This document shows positions 48,472 through 59,847 of a stretch of 64,000 nt of DNA, piece by piece (within the stretch, counting starts at the first letter, position 1; each line of letters begins with the position of its first letter). Source of the DNA: Turritopsis dohrnii (taxonomy: Eukaryota > Cnidaria > Hydrozoa > Anthoathecata > Oceaniidae); NCBI GenBank assembly GCA_027922465.2, contig BQMF02000139.1, forward strand, positions 744,001-808,000. Direction: 5' to 3'. The notes beneath the pieces were generated by a model, which did no database searches, was not told the DNA's origin, and worked only from the letters and a program-made list of their open reading frames with translations. The translations under genes were made by a program, and so were the position numbers.

Positions 48472-49190
48472 CCATGGAGGTATAAAACAGAAGGAGAACG
48501 AACTCTTATTTTTCTATTATTCAGATAATGACTATTCTATTCATTGCGGTATCACTTTGATGTCATCCGTGATGCGCTTTCGGCTGGTTGTCGGTGAAAC
48601 GAATACTTTTTTAAAAATTAACGACAATTTAAAAACCAAATATCATCCATTATAACAACGGATCACGTTGCTGCATAGTGACGAGCAGATTATTAAACCT
48701 AAAGCTTCCCTGAGAAACAAATGAAAATCTATGTTTTTATACAGAGTTGAAGATATCGCGTAATTCATGTATAAGTTCCAATCTACATATCTTCTGACTT
48801 AAATGCGCCTCGATAGTGCCGCGGTATGTGCAAAAACTTAGGATTATTCTCTCTTCAAAAACTGAAGCTCGGCGAAACTGCTTGAGGGGATCACGAGATA
48901 TATAGACCTAAAGTTGCAATGTTTTCGTTGCATATTTGTGACGTTTTTGCATAATTCTCCCAATTCCTACAGATTATGCATGCTAAGAACTTTACCCTAA
49001 CGATCTTTAATCACATTGGAGAATTGATATGAACGAAATTTTCACGCAAGAACGCCAAAATTATAAAAATTATGCAAGATGATAGCAATTATATGTTATT
49101 ACACACTGAGGACTTAAACAATGCAGCGCATCACGGATAGTACAATAGCAGATTTTGAGTTCGTTCTCCTTCTGTTTTATACCTCCATGG
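48472..49190. mobile_element. 719-bp MITE with TTCAA target duplication
   Basis: Ends CCATGGAGGTATAAAACAGA and inverse TCTGTTTTATACCTCCATGG. The inverted match continues through GAACGAACTC (about 35 bp) and recurs further in (ATCCGTGATGCGC). TTCAA lies outside both ends (48467-48471 and 49191-49195). No coding capacity; the 69-codon frame at 48446 is a by-product. Superfamily unassigned. Confidence 0.8.
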
Positions 49191-49195
49191 TTCAA

Positions 49196-49899
49196 CTCAC
49201 ATTGACTAAAACTGGTAAAAATTATTACCAGTTATATTCAATACTCTACAACATGAGCAAACTTATCATTGCCAATTCTTCATTTTATTTTTCGTGAACT
49301 GGACGCATGCTGAACATGGGTGGCGAGCGACGCCGCCTGGGCGGCTAGTTTTTCTTATATTCACCGAAACTTTTCGGCTATTTTTTGTTTTGAATCTAAG
49401 TTTCAAACCCAGATTTTCAATGGTTTTTTCGCTTTAATGTTTTTTTTAAAAAAAATTGTTTTTTTTTCGTTTGGCTCTTACATAATTTTTTTAGCAAATC
49501 TTATTTTGATTATAAAATACATATCCATGGTTGCACTTCACACATTTCTTTTGTTTTTTTTCCCGACGAATATTTTACAGATAAGGTACACACTATGTCA
49601 ATAAAAATGCTCTTCATCGTAGTGACTTTATGACGATTTTGCTCAATGGGTTAAGTTCAGCGTTTCAAAAATGTTGTAATTCTATAAGTAGTATGAATAT
49701 TAATATTCGTTCAAAAAACATACAGAAATTACGAAATAAATCAAAACAGCGTGAAATATTTTTAATTTTATCGCAAACATTTTATCGCATAATTGAGAAA
49801 AATCATCAAATTGATCATGAAAATATCGTATTTTCACAGCTTGAACACTAATTTTATTGTGTAACGAAGAAAATCTCCTTCTTGAATTATCTACACAAC
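49196..49899. promoter_or_regulatory. 5' flank of PI-PLC-like copy C, preceded by T-rich spacer
   Basis: From about 49560 it matches the flank of copy B in inverse orientation. 49318-49560 is T-rich with no gene. TATA-like and TATGAATATTAATATTCG palindromic sequence near 49692 is conserved between both copies. Confidence 0.55.
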
Positions 49900-50883
49900 A
49901 TGCTCTCGCTGTTATTTGTTCTGTTCTTGTTTTATGAACCGTCGTATGAAACACTTTTGTGTAATGGCATGGCAGGCCTGTGTAATTTGAACATTAAGCA
50001 GGTTACATTGGCAGGAACCCACAATTCCGGTGCTGGCTTCGATGGACGTCTAAAACAATATTCAGCAAGTCCCGTTGGCCGATTCAGCGTGACAACAACT
50101 GAATCAAACGCATATAGCTGCTTTTATAGAAACCAAGACAAAAGTTTTGGGGAACAGCTTGAATTCGGTGTGCGATACTTTGATATTGATACTTGTTGGC
50201 AGGACTGGGTCAGACCTCACCAGCCATACGCCTGCCATGCTAGCGCTTTTGGAGGTTCTATTAGCAAGATGCTGCAGCAAATTGACGATTGGATGAAAGA
50301 GCCAGCAAATAGCGGTGCAGTTATTGTCATACACTTCAATAGAGACTATGAAGAGAGCAGGAAACACCGAATAGGAACCGAAATTATCCGAATGTTAAGG
50401 AGAAAATGGGAACCCACTGCAGCCAGAAAGTCAGCAAAAGATCTGACAATGCAGACATCGCTTTCTGTGACGTTAGGTGACGCTGTCCGAGCGAATCAAC
50501 GCATATATGTGATCATGCATACCGAACTGATAGGAAGTACACAACGTCCATCATGGCTTTTTGATCAAGGTGATGTAGGCATGACATGGACCTCTACAAC
50601 TTGGCTTAGTGGAATGAGTAATTTGATGGATGAAGATAGGTGTAAACGAGAGGCATATACTTCATTTGTACGCTATGATCTTTATTACACGTCAGGGTTA
50701 TGTATTGATGATTTGGCGTATTGGTGCAATTATTATGTCGCGGAAGGTCTCGAGAAGTGCGTGAAAGGGACACAGAAACGAGGTAAAACGGTCAATTTTG
50801 TTGTGGTGGATTATATCGACCAACAAGTCATTGATGCAGTGGAAGATCAAAATAGGAAGAACATCAACACGCATAGTGGATAA
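49900..50883 (+). CDS. Secreted PI-PLC X-domain-like phosphodiesterase (copy C, 327 aa)
   Basis: I start at ATG 49900 (MLSLLFVLFLFYEPSYETLL, a signal peptide), as in copy B; the six codons before it lack an ATG. The frame is intact as one exon. Core blocks: [17 protein letters not shown] (first histidine), FGVRYFDIDTCW, PYACHASAFGGSI, VIVIHFNRDYEE, RIYVIMHTEL. The second-histidine region reads CHASAFGG where copies A and B have CHGGAFGG, so the loop beside the active site has changed. Two further cysteines lie in the C-terminal part (DLAYWCNYYVAEGLEKCVKG), as in B, suggesting disulfides. Role as for copy B, an extracellular phosphodiesterase; the substrate is unknown. Confidence 0.85.
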   Translation: MLSLLFVLFLFYEPSYETLLCNGMAGLCNLNIKQVTLAGTHNSGAGFDGRLKQYSASPVGRFSVTTTESNAYSCFYRNQDKSFGEQLEFGVRYFDIDTCWQDWVRPHQPYACHASAFGGSISKMLQQIDDWMKEPANSGAVIVIHFNRDYEESRKHRIGTEIIRMLRRKWEPTAARKSAKDLTMQTSLSVTLGDAVRANQRIYVIMHTELIGSTQRPSWLFDQGDVGMTWTSTTWLSGMSNLMDEDRCKREAYTSFVRYDLYYTSGLCIDDLAYWCNYYVAEGLEKCVKGTQKRGKTVNFVVVDYIDQQVIDAVEDQNRKNINTHSG

Positions 50884-52093
50884 GCAGGTTGTGGATGATA
50901 AGGAAACTTCACATAAATCATACTTTGTTGAAAGGTTTGCTGAATGCTGGAATAGACGTAAAACATTTCTAGTTCAATTTCCTGGCGATAATGTTGATCG
51001 AAAAATTGTTAAAAAATTGTATTTTGGGTGTGTTTTTCATGACTGCTCAACTTCCAAATTTGAAGTGTTTAGAAAATATACACGTAGCAAAGTTTGAGAA
51101 ACAATTTTTCGTACTATGTTTGCATCATGAAGGTCTCCATAGTTAGTTTCAGAAGGTTGGAAGCCGAAACTTCAAGGTTTTATTTAACTTTATTTTTCCG
51201 TTGTTAACTTTTCGAATACAGCTTCTTCCGTTAAATTATGCGTTATTTTAAATCTCACAAGAAAGATTAAATGAAATCTCTGCAGAAAAGTGCATTTATT
51301 TGGAAGTATATACACTGTTCCAATGAAAATGATATTCCTTGATATGATTTTATGCCGACTGCAATGATTATCAACATGTTGTAGTGTGTTGCATATTTCT
51401 CATCCAGCAGCTTTCCATTTCCACGTCGTGTAAAAATCCATTACACGGATCGGACTGACAAAGAACAGCGGTAAAACAGGACAGCCACTGGATTTGCATA
51501 AATAAATGGGACATCTGTCGAATTGTAGAAAACAAATCCAAGATCTCTTGTACTGTACGATGACGAAGTAGCGAAATCGAATTGTGCAGGGGAAGATTTT
51601 AGAACTTGAGGAAATGTTTTGATAAACGCTAGAATATTCTCAACTGATAAATCAGCCATTACAATATTTCATATGTTAATAGTTGGTTATTCAAAACACT
51701 TACCTAGTATGTACTACCCAAAACCCTAAAGTTCTCAATTTTTAAAAAAAACTCAAGACAAGCAAAGAATATCGGCTTGTAATTGTGGATGTTCTTTATC
51801 TGAAAGATGTTACATATGAACGTAAAAGCTTGACATTACTGTCAATAACTTCAATATTTTCAAAGAAAGCAAAAGTTATTATGGGATCACCTGCATTTGA
51901 GTTCGACTTACAAATTCACGTCAATATTGCTACAAAAAATCATTGTTTGGTTGGCCTCATTCAAATCTTTGACGCATTTTCGGTTCAAACACTCAGGCTA
52001 GTCAAACCAAGATACTTTTTGATGTTGAAAAGTAAAGTACTGTAAGGTAACAATCGGAGTATGCTGTCATCAGGAACCTGCTAAGATGATTAG
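50884..52093. other. 3' flank of copy C and unassigned sequence
   Basis: 51030-51560 aligns with 3530-3965 downstream of copy A. The minus-strand frame at 51441-51659 lies in this part but has no counterpart frame in the paralogous flank, so I do not call it a gene. The rest is AT-rich. Confidence 0.5.
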
Positions 52094-52279
52094 GACCATG
52101 TTCACATGTATCGGATAGATATCATTTCGGAACAATTTCCATACCGGATAGACGTTTCGTTCACATTGTTCCGAAGTTATCCGTTATTAAAATTGAAATG
52201 ATTCCGTTCCGCTGCAAAAAGTGAAATGATTTCGTTCCGATGTCGGGACAAAAGCTATCCGATACGTGTGAACATAGTC
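52094..52279. mobile_element. Short MITE with imperfect TIRs
   Basis: GACCATGTTCACATGTATCG at the left and CGATACGTGTGAACATAGTC in inverse at the right match at most positions over about 25 bp. A further inner inverted pair (CATTTCGGAAC / GTTCCGATG) follows. No clear target duplication was found. Confidence 0.6.
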
Positions 52280-52484
52280 TAGATCATATAAGCACGAAAG
52301 TGTAAACAAGGCTTAAGGTGGATTCATCCTAACCTGGACATTTTTAAGGAAACAAAATGATTTCAAGTCAGTTTTAATGTTTTTTCAACATACTAATAAA
52401 ATTAAAGCAAAAAATGTAAAAATTTCTTAAAATTCATTATGGCGGCCTTGGCTGCGACCTGATAAATAATAAAATACAACTATA

Positions 52485-52767
52485 GCTGGTCGGCTCATAT
52501 TTTCAAAAGTATAAATGGCTCTGATTTCAAACTTTTAGGAATACTTATTTAAGGGTGGAACAATGTTCTAAAACTTCAAACAGTTGAGATATTTGAACTA
52601 TAGCGGTTAAATGGCTGTCTCTCGGTTAACTTAAATTTTTGGATGAAAACAGTGAACAAAATGTGTTACAGAGCCGAAGTAAATTAAGATAATTGCTTAA
52701 CTTGAGTTTTAAAACATAATGAAGCAAATTGGACCAGCAGTTCAAAAATTATGAGCCGACCGGCTCA
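52485..52767. repeat. Inverted repeat GGTCGGCTCATA
   Basis: GCTGGTCGGCTCATATTTTC near 52486 and its inverse AAATTATGAGCCGACCGGCT near 52747 face each other over about 260 bp of AT-rich sequence. It could be a small MITE; no target duplication was identified. Confidence 0.4.
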
Positions 52768-52901
52768 GATGAAATGTGAAAAACATAAAAAAACGTAAAA
52801 ATCAACATAAGATCTAAATATATGAAAAATATTAAAAGCTATCAATAAGACTTCATCTAGAATCTTTCAGCTTCATATGTAGATCTTTCCATTCAATGTT
52901 T

Positions 52902-53525
52902 TTATCTTGAGTTGTCTTTCTTAAATTTCTTAAAAGTTTTTTCAGCTGCGTTGCAGACATACGGTAAGCTGTATAGATTATTTTGAAAATGTAAACCTTT
53001 CGTCATGTGTTCGCCAGGCTCAATCTCTATTCCCTTCAAAACATTGTATTCTGCTATTGCTCCATCATTAATTGCTGTATATAGAACCTTGCCACTATCA
53101 ATGCAAACAGCAGTAACTGCACCATTCATATAGAGGTGCAACCTCTACTGACACACCCACATCAGTCAAAGCGTCTCCACGTATAGATGAAGCTGTTGTG
53201 GACATACTTTCTGGTACCATTTTGGCAGATTTCTTGAATCTATTAGAAATCTTTTCATAACTGTTAGGGAGTATGGGTAATGGCATATTTAAGAAGCAAC
53301 AAAGCTTCATTGTTCATGTCCAACTCCAACTTGTCTACGTGCATAAACAGTTCTGACGTTTACGTCATAAAACTTTCGACCATCTTTGTGTTTCTTTTCT
53401 GATAATCCAAGTTGCTTTGAGGTGAAAAACAATTTTGCGTATGCACAAGTTCTACATTTCAGTTGTAAGAATCTTGCTAAAACCTTCTTTTTTACATCAA
53501 TGTCACTGAGTTCAAGGGATTTCAC
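52902..53525 (-). pseudogene. Second Mutator-like transposase remnant, core missing
   Basis: Three frames on the minus strand read in order: FFTSKQLGLSEKKHKDGRKF with YDVNVRTVYARRQVGVGHEQ (53307-53525), MKLCCFLNMPLPILPNSYEK with SSIRGDALTDVGVSV (53098-53310), and GAVTAVCIDSGKVLYTAI (52902-53141). These are the N-terminal part of the Mutator-like transposase domain. Directly after, NDGAIAEYNVLKGIEIEPGE belongs to the C-terminal end of the family, so the middle with most of the catalytic region is gone. Two frameshifts add to the damage. This copy is a different lineage from the one at 37119, yet has lost the same part. Confidence 0.65.
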
Positions 53526-54349
53526 ATCTTTTCATTCAGGACAGCAAAGCGAACTAAAAACATTTGCTAAAAATGGAAACATCGTCATCGATCAATCCAT
53601 CGGTATCCCAATATTGGCAATTTTGATAATAATGATGACACAGGAGCACTTTGTATTTCAATGTCAATGATCTTTGAAGCAGAGGCTCACATAGTTATCG
53701 CTTCAGATGATTTAGTAGTTTCACCATGATTATCTTTTTGCCATAAACAGTTTTTACATTAGCACATCATTGCTGGCTGGATGGACTTCTTCCCATGATA
53801 CTTTCGCTTTTTCGAATAATATTTCTTACTGCTTGCCTTTGAACAACTGCCAGTATTTCCAGTGCCCCTTCTCCTTTGATTTGGGGTATCTTTATCCGTT
53901 CAAAACAGATAACAAAGAGTAAAAATGCAAATGCAGGATGTTTACAAACTATGCTTCCAGCTTCTTGTCAGAATATCAGACTCTTTTCCTGATATATTCG
54001 TGCTTTTTGCATGAATACAATGTCATCAGAGCAAAGTAGACTTATTTATTTTACGGATGGACGGAAAACCAAACGGAGAAAGTCTCTAAAACTGCAAACA
54101 CACTACTAATAAATCTTACCCCAAACAATTTTTCAAATTTTTTCGCTTAATTTTTTTAACGACCTTCAATGAAATAAATTTATTAGTTTAACTGTCAATA
54201 TTGAGCCAAAATGAATGCGATATTCTGATTCTGCGATAAATTTTGAATAAAATAGATGTATTAGGAACACATTCAGAAAAAATCACATTTTTTTAAATTT
54301 TGACTTAAAATGTGATTTGAGTTAGGATGACTTGTTATTTCATTTCATA
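53526..54349. other. No recognisable gene
   Basis: It may hold the degraded N-terminus of the Mutator-like protein (minus). GTTAGGATGA near 54322 and TCATCCTAAC near 52327 are inverse and could be remnants of TIRs bracketing that element; ten bases is thin evidence. Confidence 0.35.
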
Positions 54350-55345
54350 GGAGACCATCCTGAATTGCAAGGTGAATCTGAAAACAGTCTGGGTGGCACA
54401 TATCTTTGTCCATGTGGCACTCCTGTTACTTCATTCACTAATCTGCCACTTTCTTTTTCAATGGAAATTATGTCACTGGAAGAGAGAATACAAAAAGTAA
54501 GTAAAGCTTTATTGATCTTCTATAATTCTATAATTCTACAATAGGTAAAAATATTTGAACTACTTTTAACATTTAAGGTAGTGTTACAAGGAAAGTTTGG
54601 CAAGAAGTCTAAAGTGAGGCCATACAAAGACCTAAGTGCTCAGGATATTGCTTTGGAAGTTAATCTACGAGGATTGGATAGAGACATTCCTCTACACAGA
54701 CTTAAACACAAAAAAGATTTTGAAAGTTTACTCAAAATACACATGAAGGGCTTAATACGCACTCCTGCTCTTTGTTATGGCAATGAAGAAAAAACAATGA
54801 GTGAACTAAATCTTTGCCAATATGAAGTTTCTATGTTTGAAGGACTTCATGACTTAAAAGGTATTAGATCAATATTATAACGATTCATTCTTAAAATCAA
54901 TAATGCATAATATGAGATTTTGTTTTACTTTTAGGTCACATTTCTAACATCTACCAAGTTTTACCTTCAGTACTAGATGGAAGATCAAAGAAAATATTTG
55001 AGAGCACATTAGACACTTGTTTTAAAACAAAAGATAAAATAAGAGGTTTTATTCATTTATTTTTGGAAAAATGTAGAAAAATCTGTCAAAATAAACATTT
55101 TCTCATCTATTTAGGAGCTGACTACAGATACTCTTAGCAGTCGTCTATAACAACCTGAAACACCACTGCACTGAAGATATAAAAGAAATCTTCAGAACCT
55201 TGATAGAAATAAGTCACTACTGCTACCAAAACATTCAAAAGAGAAGTCCTCGAGTTATACTACGTATTTATAATGTGACATTCAAACACTCACTATTATG
55301 CATCAACACATTATCAAACCAAACGGTGTTGTCACACACATAGTT
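54350..55345 (+). CDS. Spliced ORF of unknown family (at least four exons), damaged in the last
   Basis: Exons by splice sites: about 54350-54496 (after TTCATAG, before GTAAGT), 54578-54859 (after TTTAAG, before GTATTAG), 54936-55045 and 55116-55345. The protein has a cysteine-bearing start (GGTYLCPCGTPVTSFTNLPL), a helical middle (RLKHKKDFESLLKIHMKGLI), then LNLCQYEVSMFEGLHDLKGH and ISNIYQVLPSVLDGRSKKIF. The YEV...E.LHDLKGHISN motif recurs in repeat-derived cnidarian proteins that I recall but cannot name. The last exon needs a one-base shift (AVVYNNLKHHCTEDIKEIFR). It may be the 3' part of a transposon-related gene; the 5' part is not seen. Unknown biochemical role. Confidence 0.45.
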
Positions 55346-55860
55346 GCTTATCCACACCTCTCAAAAATGTATATTATATATAATTATTTTTTTGTGCATT
55401 TTATGTGATATATATATAATATTTTCATTCCATAATAAATATAAGTACGAAGATCATGTAATGGTGAAATTTGTGTCAGGTTGCTACACTATTTAACTTT
55501 ATCCTGCTTTGTTTCATAAGTTGATGTAGGACAATGAAAACATGAAGATAAATTTTGAAATACATTGCATTTACTTGTTTTATACTTAGCTAAGATAATG
55601 GAAAAAGATAAACTTTATAAACTAGATATGATCCTTTCTGTTTTTCCTTTAATTTAGTTTATCTAATACTACTTAGGGAATAATTATCATGTCTGTTTAC
55701 AATTTGAATTTGTTGTTTGAATTAAATATTTTATTCTATCTATCTTTTATGTCAAAACAAAGCAGTAGTTGAGAAGACCAGAGAAAACTTATATATACTG
55801 ATATTATTTCAAACAGCAATTAGAATCTCAATCTGTACTCATTAAAAACTAAGACAAATC
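55346..55860. other. AT-rich, no gene
   Basis: Includes TATATATAATTATTT near 55370. It ends in AAGACAAATCAGA (55851-55863), the left copy of the direct repeat that flanks the hairpin. Confidence 0.5.
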
Positions 55861-56113
55861 AGAAACAAAACGAAACTAAGTCCGAATAAGTTCATTGTGA
55901 TGAAAAATCTTGGATTAGATTCAAACAAACACAACAAGAAATTTTATAAAACTAATATTTCGATTTACAACGAAATCATCATCACACTCTGATGATGATT
56001 TCGTTGTAAATCGAAATATTAGTTTTATAAAATTTCTTGTTGTGTTTGTTTGAATCTAATCCAAGATTTTTCATCACAATGAACTTATTCGGACTTAGTT
56101 TCGTTTTGTTTCT
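55861..56113. repeat. Perfect 124-bp hairpin with 5-nt loop, flanked by a 13-bp direct repeat
   Basis: I compared the arms base by base: 55861-55984 and 55990-56113 are exact inverse complements with no mismatch, around the loop CACTC. AAGACAAATCAGA occurs at 55851-55863 and 56142-56154. The arm sequence resembles Penelope-like element ends in a hydrozoan or cnidarian setting (inference). Confidence 0.95.
55989..56021 (+). ncRNA. Possible hammerhead ribozyme core in the right arm
   Basis: CTGATGA (55989-55995) is followed by a stem-loop GATTT-CGTTGT-AAATC and then GAAA and TATTA, the arrangement of a type I hammerhead core (CUGAUGA, stem II, GAAA). Such ribozymes are known in the terminal repeats of Penelope-like elements and retrozymes. 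Stems I and III and the cleavage site were not established. On the minus strand, the mirror reads GTGATGA and so lacks the exact core. Confidence 0.4.
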
Positions 56114-56154
56114 TCTTAAATTGTCATATGGACCCAGATTCAAGACAAATCAGA

Positions 56155-57372
56155 GCATAAAATGCTATTCTTGTTAACTTTTATATGATTTATATTTATC
56201 TCTGTGAATAAAAAGGTAGAAGACTGAGAGAGAGATGAGAGAGGGTAGGGGAGGCATATCTGCTGAATGTGTAAACAAGAAAGTATTTTCGTGTGTGCAT
56301 ACATAAACATTACGTACCTGAAATTATATAGCCAAGCTGATCATTTTATAAACACAGATAAGAGTAAGCCATGTGAACTAGTTTTAAAACTGGAAAATAA
56401 AAACCAGGCACAAAAAGGAGCACGTTCGGTAAAGACATGCATGCTTTCAATAATGGCGCATTCGTCGGGAAAAAAACGTGCAAAAAATTGATCGCGCATA
56501 AAACGCGGGAAAATGTCGGCTATTACCCGAACTTTGCGGAGTCGCGCCATAAGTCGCTCGAGTAACTAAAAATTGCAACAAAATCTTTTGACACGTATTT
56601 TATATAAAAAACACTTAAAAGAAAAAAAAATACAATGTAAATACAAATGGCTTCGAAAAAAAGAAGAGGAAAAACGAAAAATTCATCATAAATACTTCAT
56701 CAATGTCGATAGGATAAAGAGAAGTGCAAGGGTGCTTTAACATACTCACCTTTGATGTCAACGCAATTGGTTAGAGCAAACAAGTTCGTGGTACTGTTTT
56801 TGAAATTTAATAACAGTAGACTAATAAGGCAAAGTTTTTACTTTCTCTGTAAAGCCATTGCTTTCCATACATATGAATGGTTGATTGTCTTTCCTATTGA
56901 AACCGTGACCATATACAATATGATGAGAAGAACAATCAAACAAATAGGTAGACTCTGATCAAAGTTTTTGTCACCATGCACGGGACAGTAAGAGGAATTA
57001 AATTTGATCAGATTCTGATCAAATATATCAGATATCGATTGAAAATATCCCGTTGAAATCTCATAATCACTGAATCACTAACTTGGAAAAATGCTATCAA
57101 GAAATTAAATATTCCAGAAAGCATTGCTTGATCACTATTGTTTCCAGACATTTTCCCCTCCTCTTATAGTATTTCATTTATGTATGGGTTATTTGCAGAA
57201 TTTTCTTATTCATATTGATCTTCAACAAATCGTACTGATGAATAGAATTTCTCTTTTAGTGTGTGAAGTAATGATTTGAATTGGGACCAAATACCTTTAA
57301 AAGTTGTTCCAGCATCATCTAAGAATGTAATGATAATGGTGTATGTTAGGACCAGGGAAGAGTAAGCCACCT
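56155..57372. other. No recognisable gene
   Basis: A GC-richer island near 56440-56560 (CGTCGGGAAAAAAACGTGC, GCGCATAAAACGCGGGAAAA) has short frames on both strands that look like chance. Otherwise AT-rich. Confidence 0.35.
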
Positions 57373-59620
57373 AACAATAGCAAGATGTTTTGCAGTCACT
57401 GCTTTTAACACAATCAGTTGAAAGTATTTGAACTTGGTATTTATCTATGCATTTGCCACACAGTCTCCCCCGTCTATTGCGGCTAAAAGTGGTAATCCCT
57501 TTGCATGGATTGATAGTACCAGCACAACAGTAGCCAGGAGGACATGTTGTAAATCGTAGACAGAGGCGTAGTTAGGGTCAGTCAAAAAAACCTGGAGGAG
57601 TTCAACATTATGATATTTCTTTTCAGTCTTAAGTATCGATTAGGTTACTTGCATGCTTTTCTTTTCTACTTTAAATGACTTAACTCTCCTCCACAAATTT
57701 TGACTGACCTCTGGCTACGCCTCTGGTAGACGATTTCCATCCACGTTGTAGCCCCAAAATTTGTCACTGCTCTTTGTTACATTTGCATTGCAGGCACCTC
57801 CTGGTTCGCAAATGTGACATTTTAATTCAGTCTTGTTCAATTGATTATAAGTTAGGTACACAATATATCCACCTGTCGGGAGAAAATACGAAGGTCCCAC
57901 AGGAGTTATTGAAACATAGATTTTTTTTTCAACACCATTGCGCATCGAATATAAGCCGCCACTGCATATTTTACAATGAAAGAATAACTCGTTGACTTGT
58001 TTTGTATCAAGTAAAAGGTTTCACTTTTTGGTGAGGCTATAAGCTTTGTCATTGATCGGGCACGAAAAAATCACTCGGAAATCTCTGGTTCGTTCCTTTC
58101 TTAATGGTGTACACGTCACGGTGGACAAAACTGTCATTGTGACTTAAATTGATTGTAAGTGGATTTTCATAATTTCAAGAATGTATCTAGCACTGATTGC
58201 TATATGAACATCTGGACCATCTAGGTGAGAAATTGTCGTGTTTCATATTGTAACACGTGGTCTTGACTTGTCACAACTCGAAGTTCTCTTAGGACATGTC
58301 TGTATCGTTACCTCAGTGTTATCCAGAACTAACTGAAATGGAGTGAAGACTTCAAAGATAACACTTTCTAGCCTCACTGTTCCGTTTGTCCAGTAATCAT
58401 TTCACTGTAAGAACGAGTGCTGTTTATGACGTGGGAGATGAGCAGAGGACCAAGTGATCGTTATTAGACGTTCGGTGACATTATTGTTTGAGATGTGACT
58501 GCCTGCAATGCCTAAACCACTTTCTCTGTTGTATTGGTTCTCAGGATATCCACAAAATACAAATGTTTTCACGTTGCTTTCAGTAATAACAGTATTTTGA
58601 AAAATCAATCTACTCCAATACAAAACGAAGGCATCAGATCCACGTGTATATCACGTGTATAATTAGGTTTGAGTGAAGGATACATAATGAATTGATTTGG
58701 TCGTTGAAACAGTAATAGATAAACGTGGACATCATCCATACGAAATTGTGCAACATTTTGTAAATCGAAAAGCCAATTATTACTTTTTCTAATGTGAAAT
58801 ACCTATTATTAGTTATCATGTTAGCAAGTTAAATTTGTTTTAGGACGACGTGATGTAGTTGCCCGAAAATTATTTCCATTGATGTGTCGTCAAATTTGCA
58901 TTTCTGTAACTTCACATATCTCAAATGTTCAAAATTTCCAAAAAGAAAATCGATGGTAACATTGGAGATGGTAACGTTATCAACCAGACTGATTGGTAAC
59001 ATTGATAGGTAATATTTCCGTTTCAATTTAAAATATTCAACTCAAGTCTCATGCGCAGTTCATTTTCGAACAAATCGGCAAAAATTATCCGAACTCTGTA
59101 GTTTCTTTTTACGGTATTACAAATTCTGGCGTCAATGCTGAGAACTTTTATAGATTCTGAAATTAGAAATGCTAGGTACGAATCCTAACATATCTTGCAC
59201 GTCAATTATACTCAAGCTTTGAGATGAATTCATTCTTTCGAAGAAAACATTACAAGATTCAATTGTCAAATTAATTACACGTCTAGTGGAATGCTTGAAA
59301 GAAGAGTGTGCGTGACGAAACACGGCTAGATTTTTGAAGTCAATATTTTCAACTTTTGGAGACACTTCAATATTGAATAAATGAAAGCTGCTCTGTATGA
59401 TTTCCTGAAGTAACTATTGTACGGTTTTTTTACTTGCTGGTCCTATTAACGACAAAGGGTGCTTCAGTTTTATAGTTTGATTTATCGAGTAAAGTCCACT
59501 CTGAAGCACAAGAATGTCATGAGGATTGGAAACAACCTGGACTGCTTGGGAAATTGTTCTACATGGTTTGTTAAGATACTTCACACAATCCCAACCGTCT
59601 TTTCCGTTGATTAAAAAGTT
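57373..59620 (-). pseudogene. Host-type beta-helix and cysteine-rich (EGF-like) secreted protein, decayed
   Basis: Reading from right to left: LNKPCRTISQAVQVVSNPHD then LVLQSGLYSINQTIKLKHPL and SLIGPASKK (59440-59620), the start of a pectin-lyase-like right-handed beta helix. Further helix-like fragments lie at 59132-59365, 58829-59026 and 58402-58623 (NVTISNVTIDFLF, NRESGLGIAGSHISNNNVTE). Cysteine-rich sequence follows at 57715-58000 (CHICEPGGACNAN, FWGYNVDGN). After a 165-bp MITE (57561-57725) it continues with TTCPPGYCCAGTINPCKGIT and RRGRLCGKCIDKYQ to TAG at 57373. Stops and shifts separate the pieces; introns are possible. Proteins of this type are large adhesion or surface proteins in cnidarians. 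Confidence 0.5.
57561..57725. mobile_element. 165-bp hAT-like MITE with GTAGA duplication
   Basis: Ends CAGAGGCGTAGTTAGGGTCA and inverse TGACCTCTGGCTACGCCTCTG-like sequence; an inner pair GTCAGTCAAAA / TTTTGACTGAC extends it. GTAGA flanks both sides (57556-57560 and 57726-57730). It interrupts the cysteine-rich gene, whose reading is continuous when it is removed. Confidence 0.8.
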
Positions 59621-59839
59621 AGCTGTTTATCCTTGGTACCAACCTAGGGCATTGCCAGTGAGCCAACAGGGCGGTCCACAACCAGTAGACAAGCCGGGCG
59701 CCGACTTTGACGTAAGGGCCTCACATTTTGAGTTGTAGACTTTTAAGTGCTACTATTACTGTGAGAGATCCAACGCTGGAAGTGGCCGCACATTGTCGTT
59801 TGGCAAGCTAGGCGTTATGGGATCTAAGTTTACCCTCAC
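59621..59839. other. Junction between the beta-helix gene and the LINE
   Basis: No gene is called. A GC-richer piece near 59640-59720 has a short frame without family similarity. Confidence 0.3.
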
Positions 59840-59847
59840 CCCGACCA

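Noticed and set aside
51441..51659. 72-residue minus-strand gene downstream of copy C
   Set aside because: The paralogous flank of copy A does not keep the frame, so it is not under selection.
56341..56550. Small gene on either strand near 56.4 kb
   Set aside because: Overlapping frames exist on both strands in a locally GC-richer patch, without start context or family pattern.
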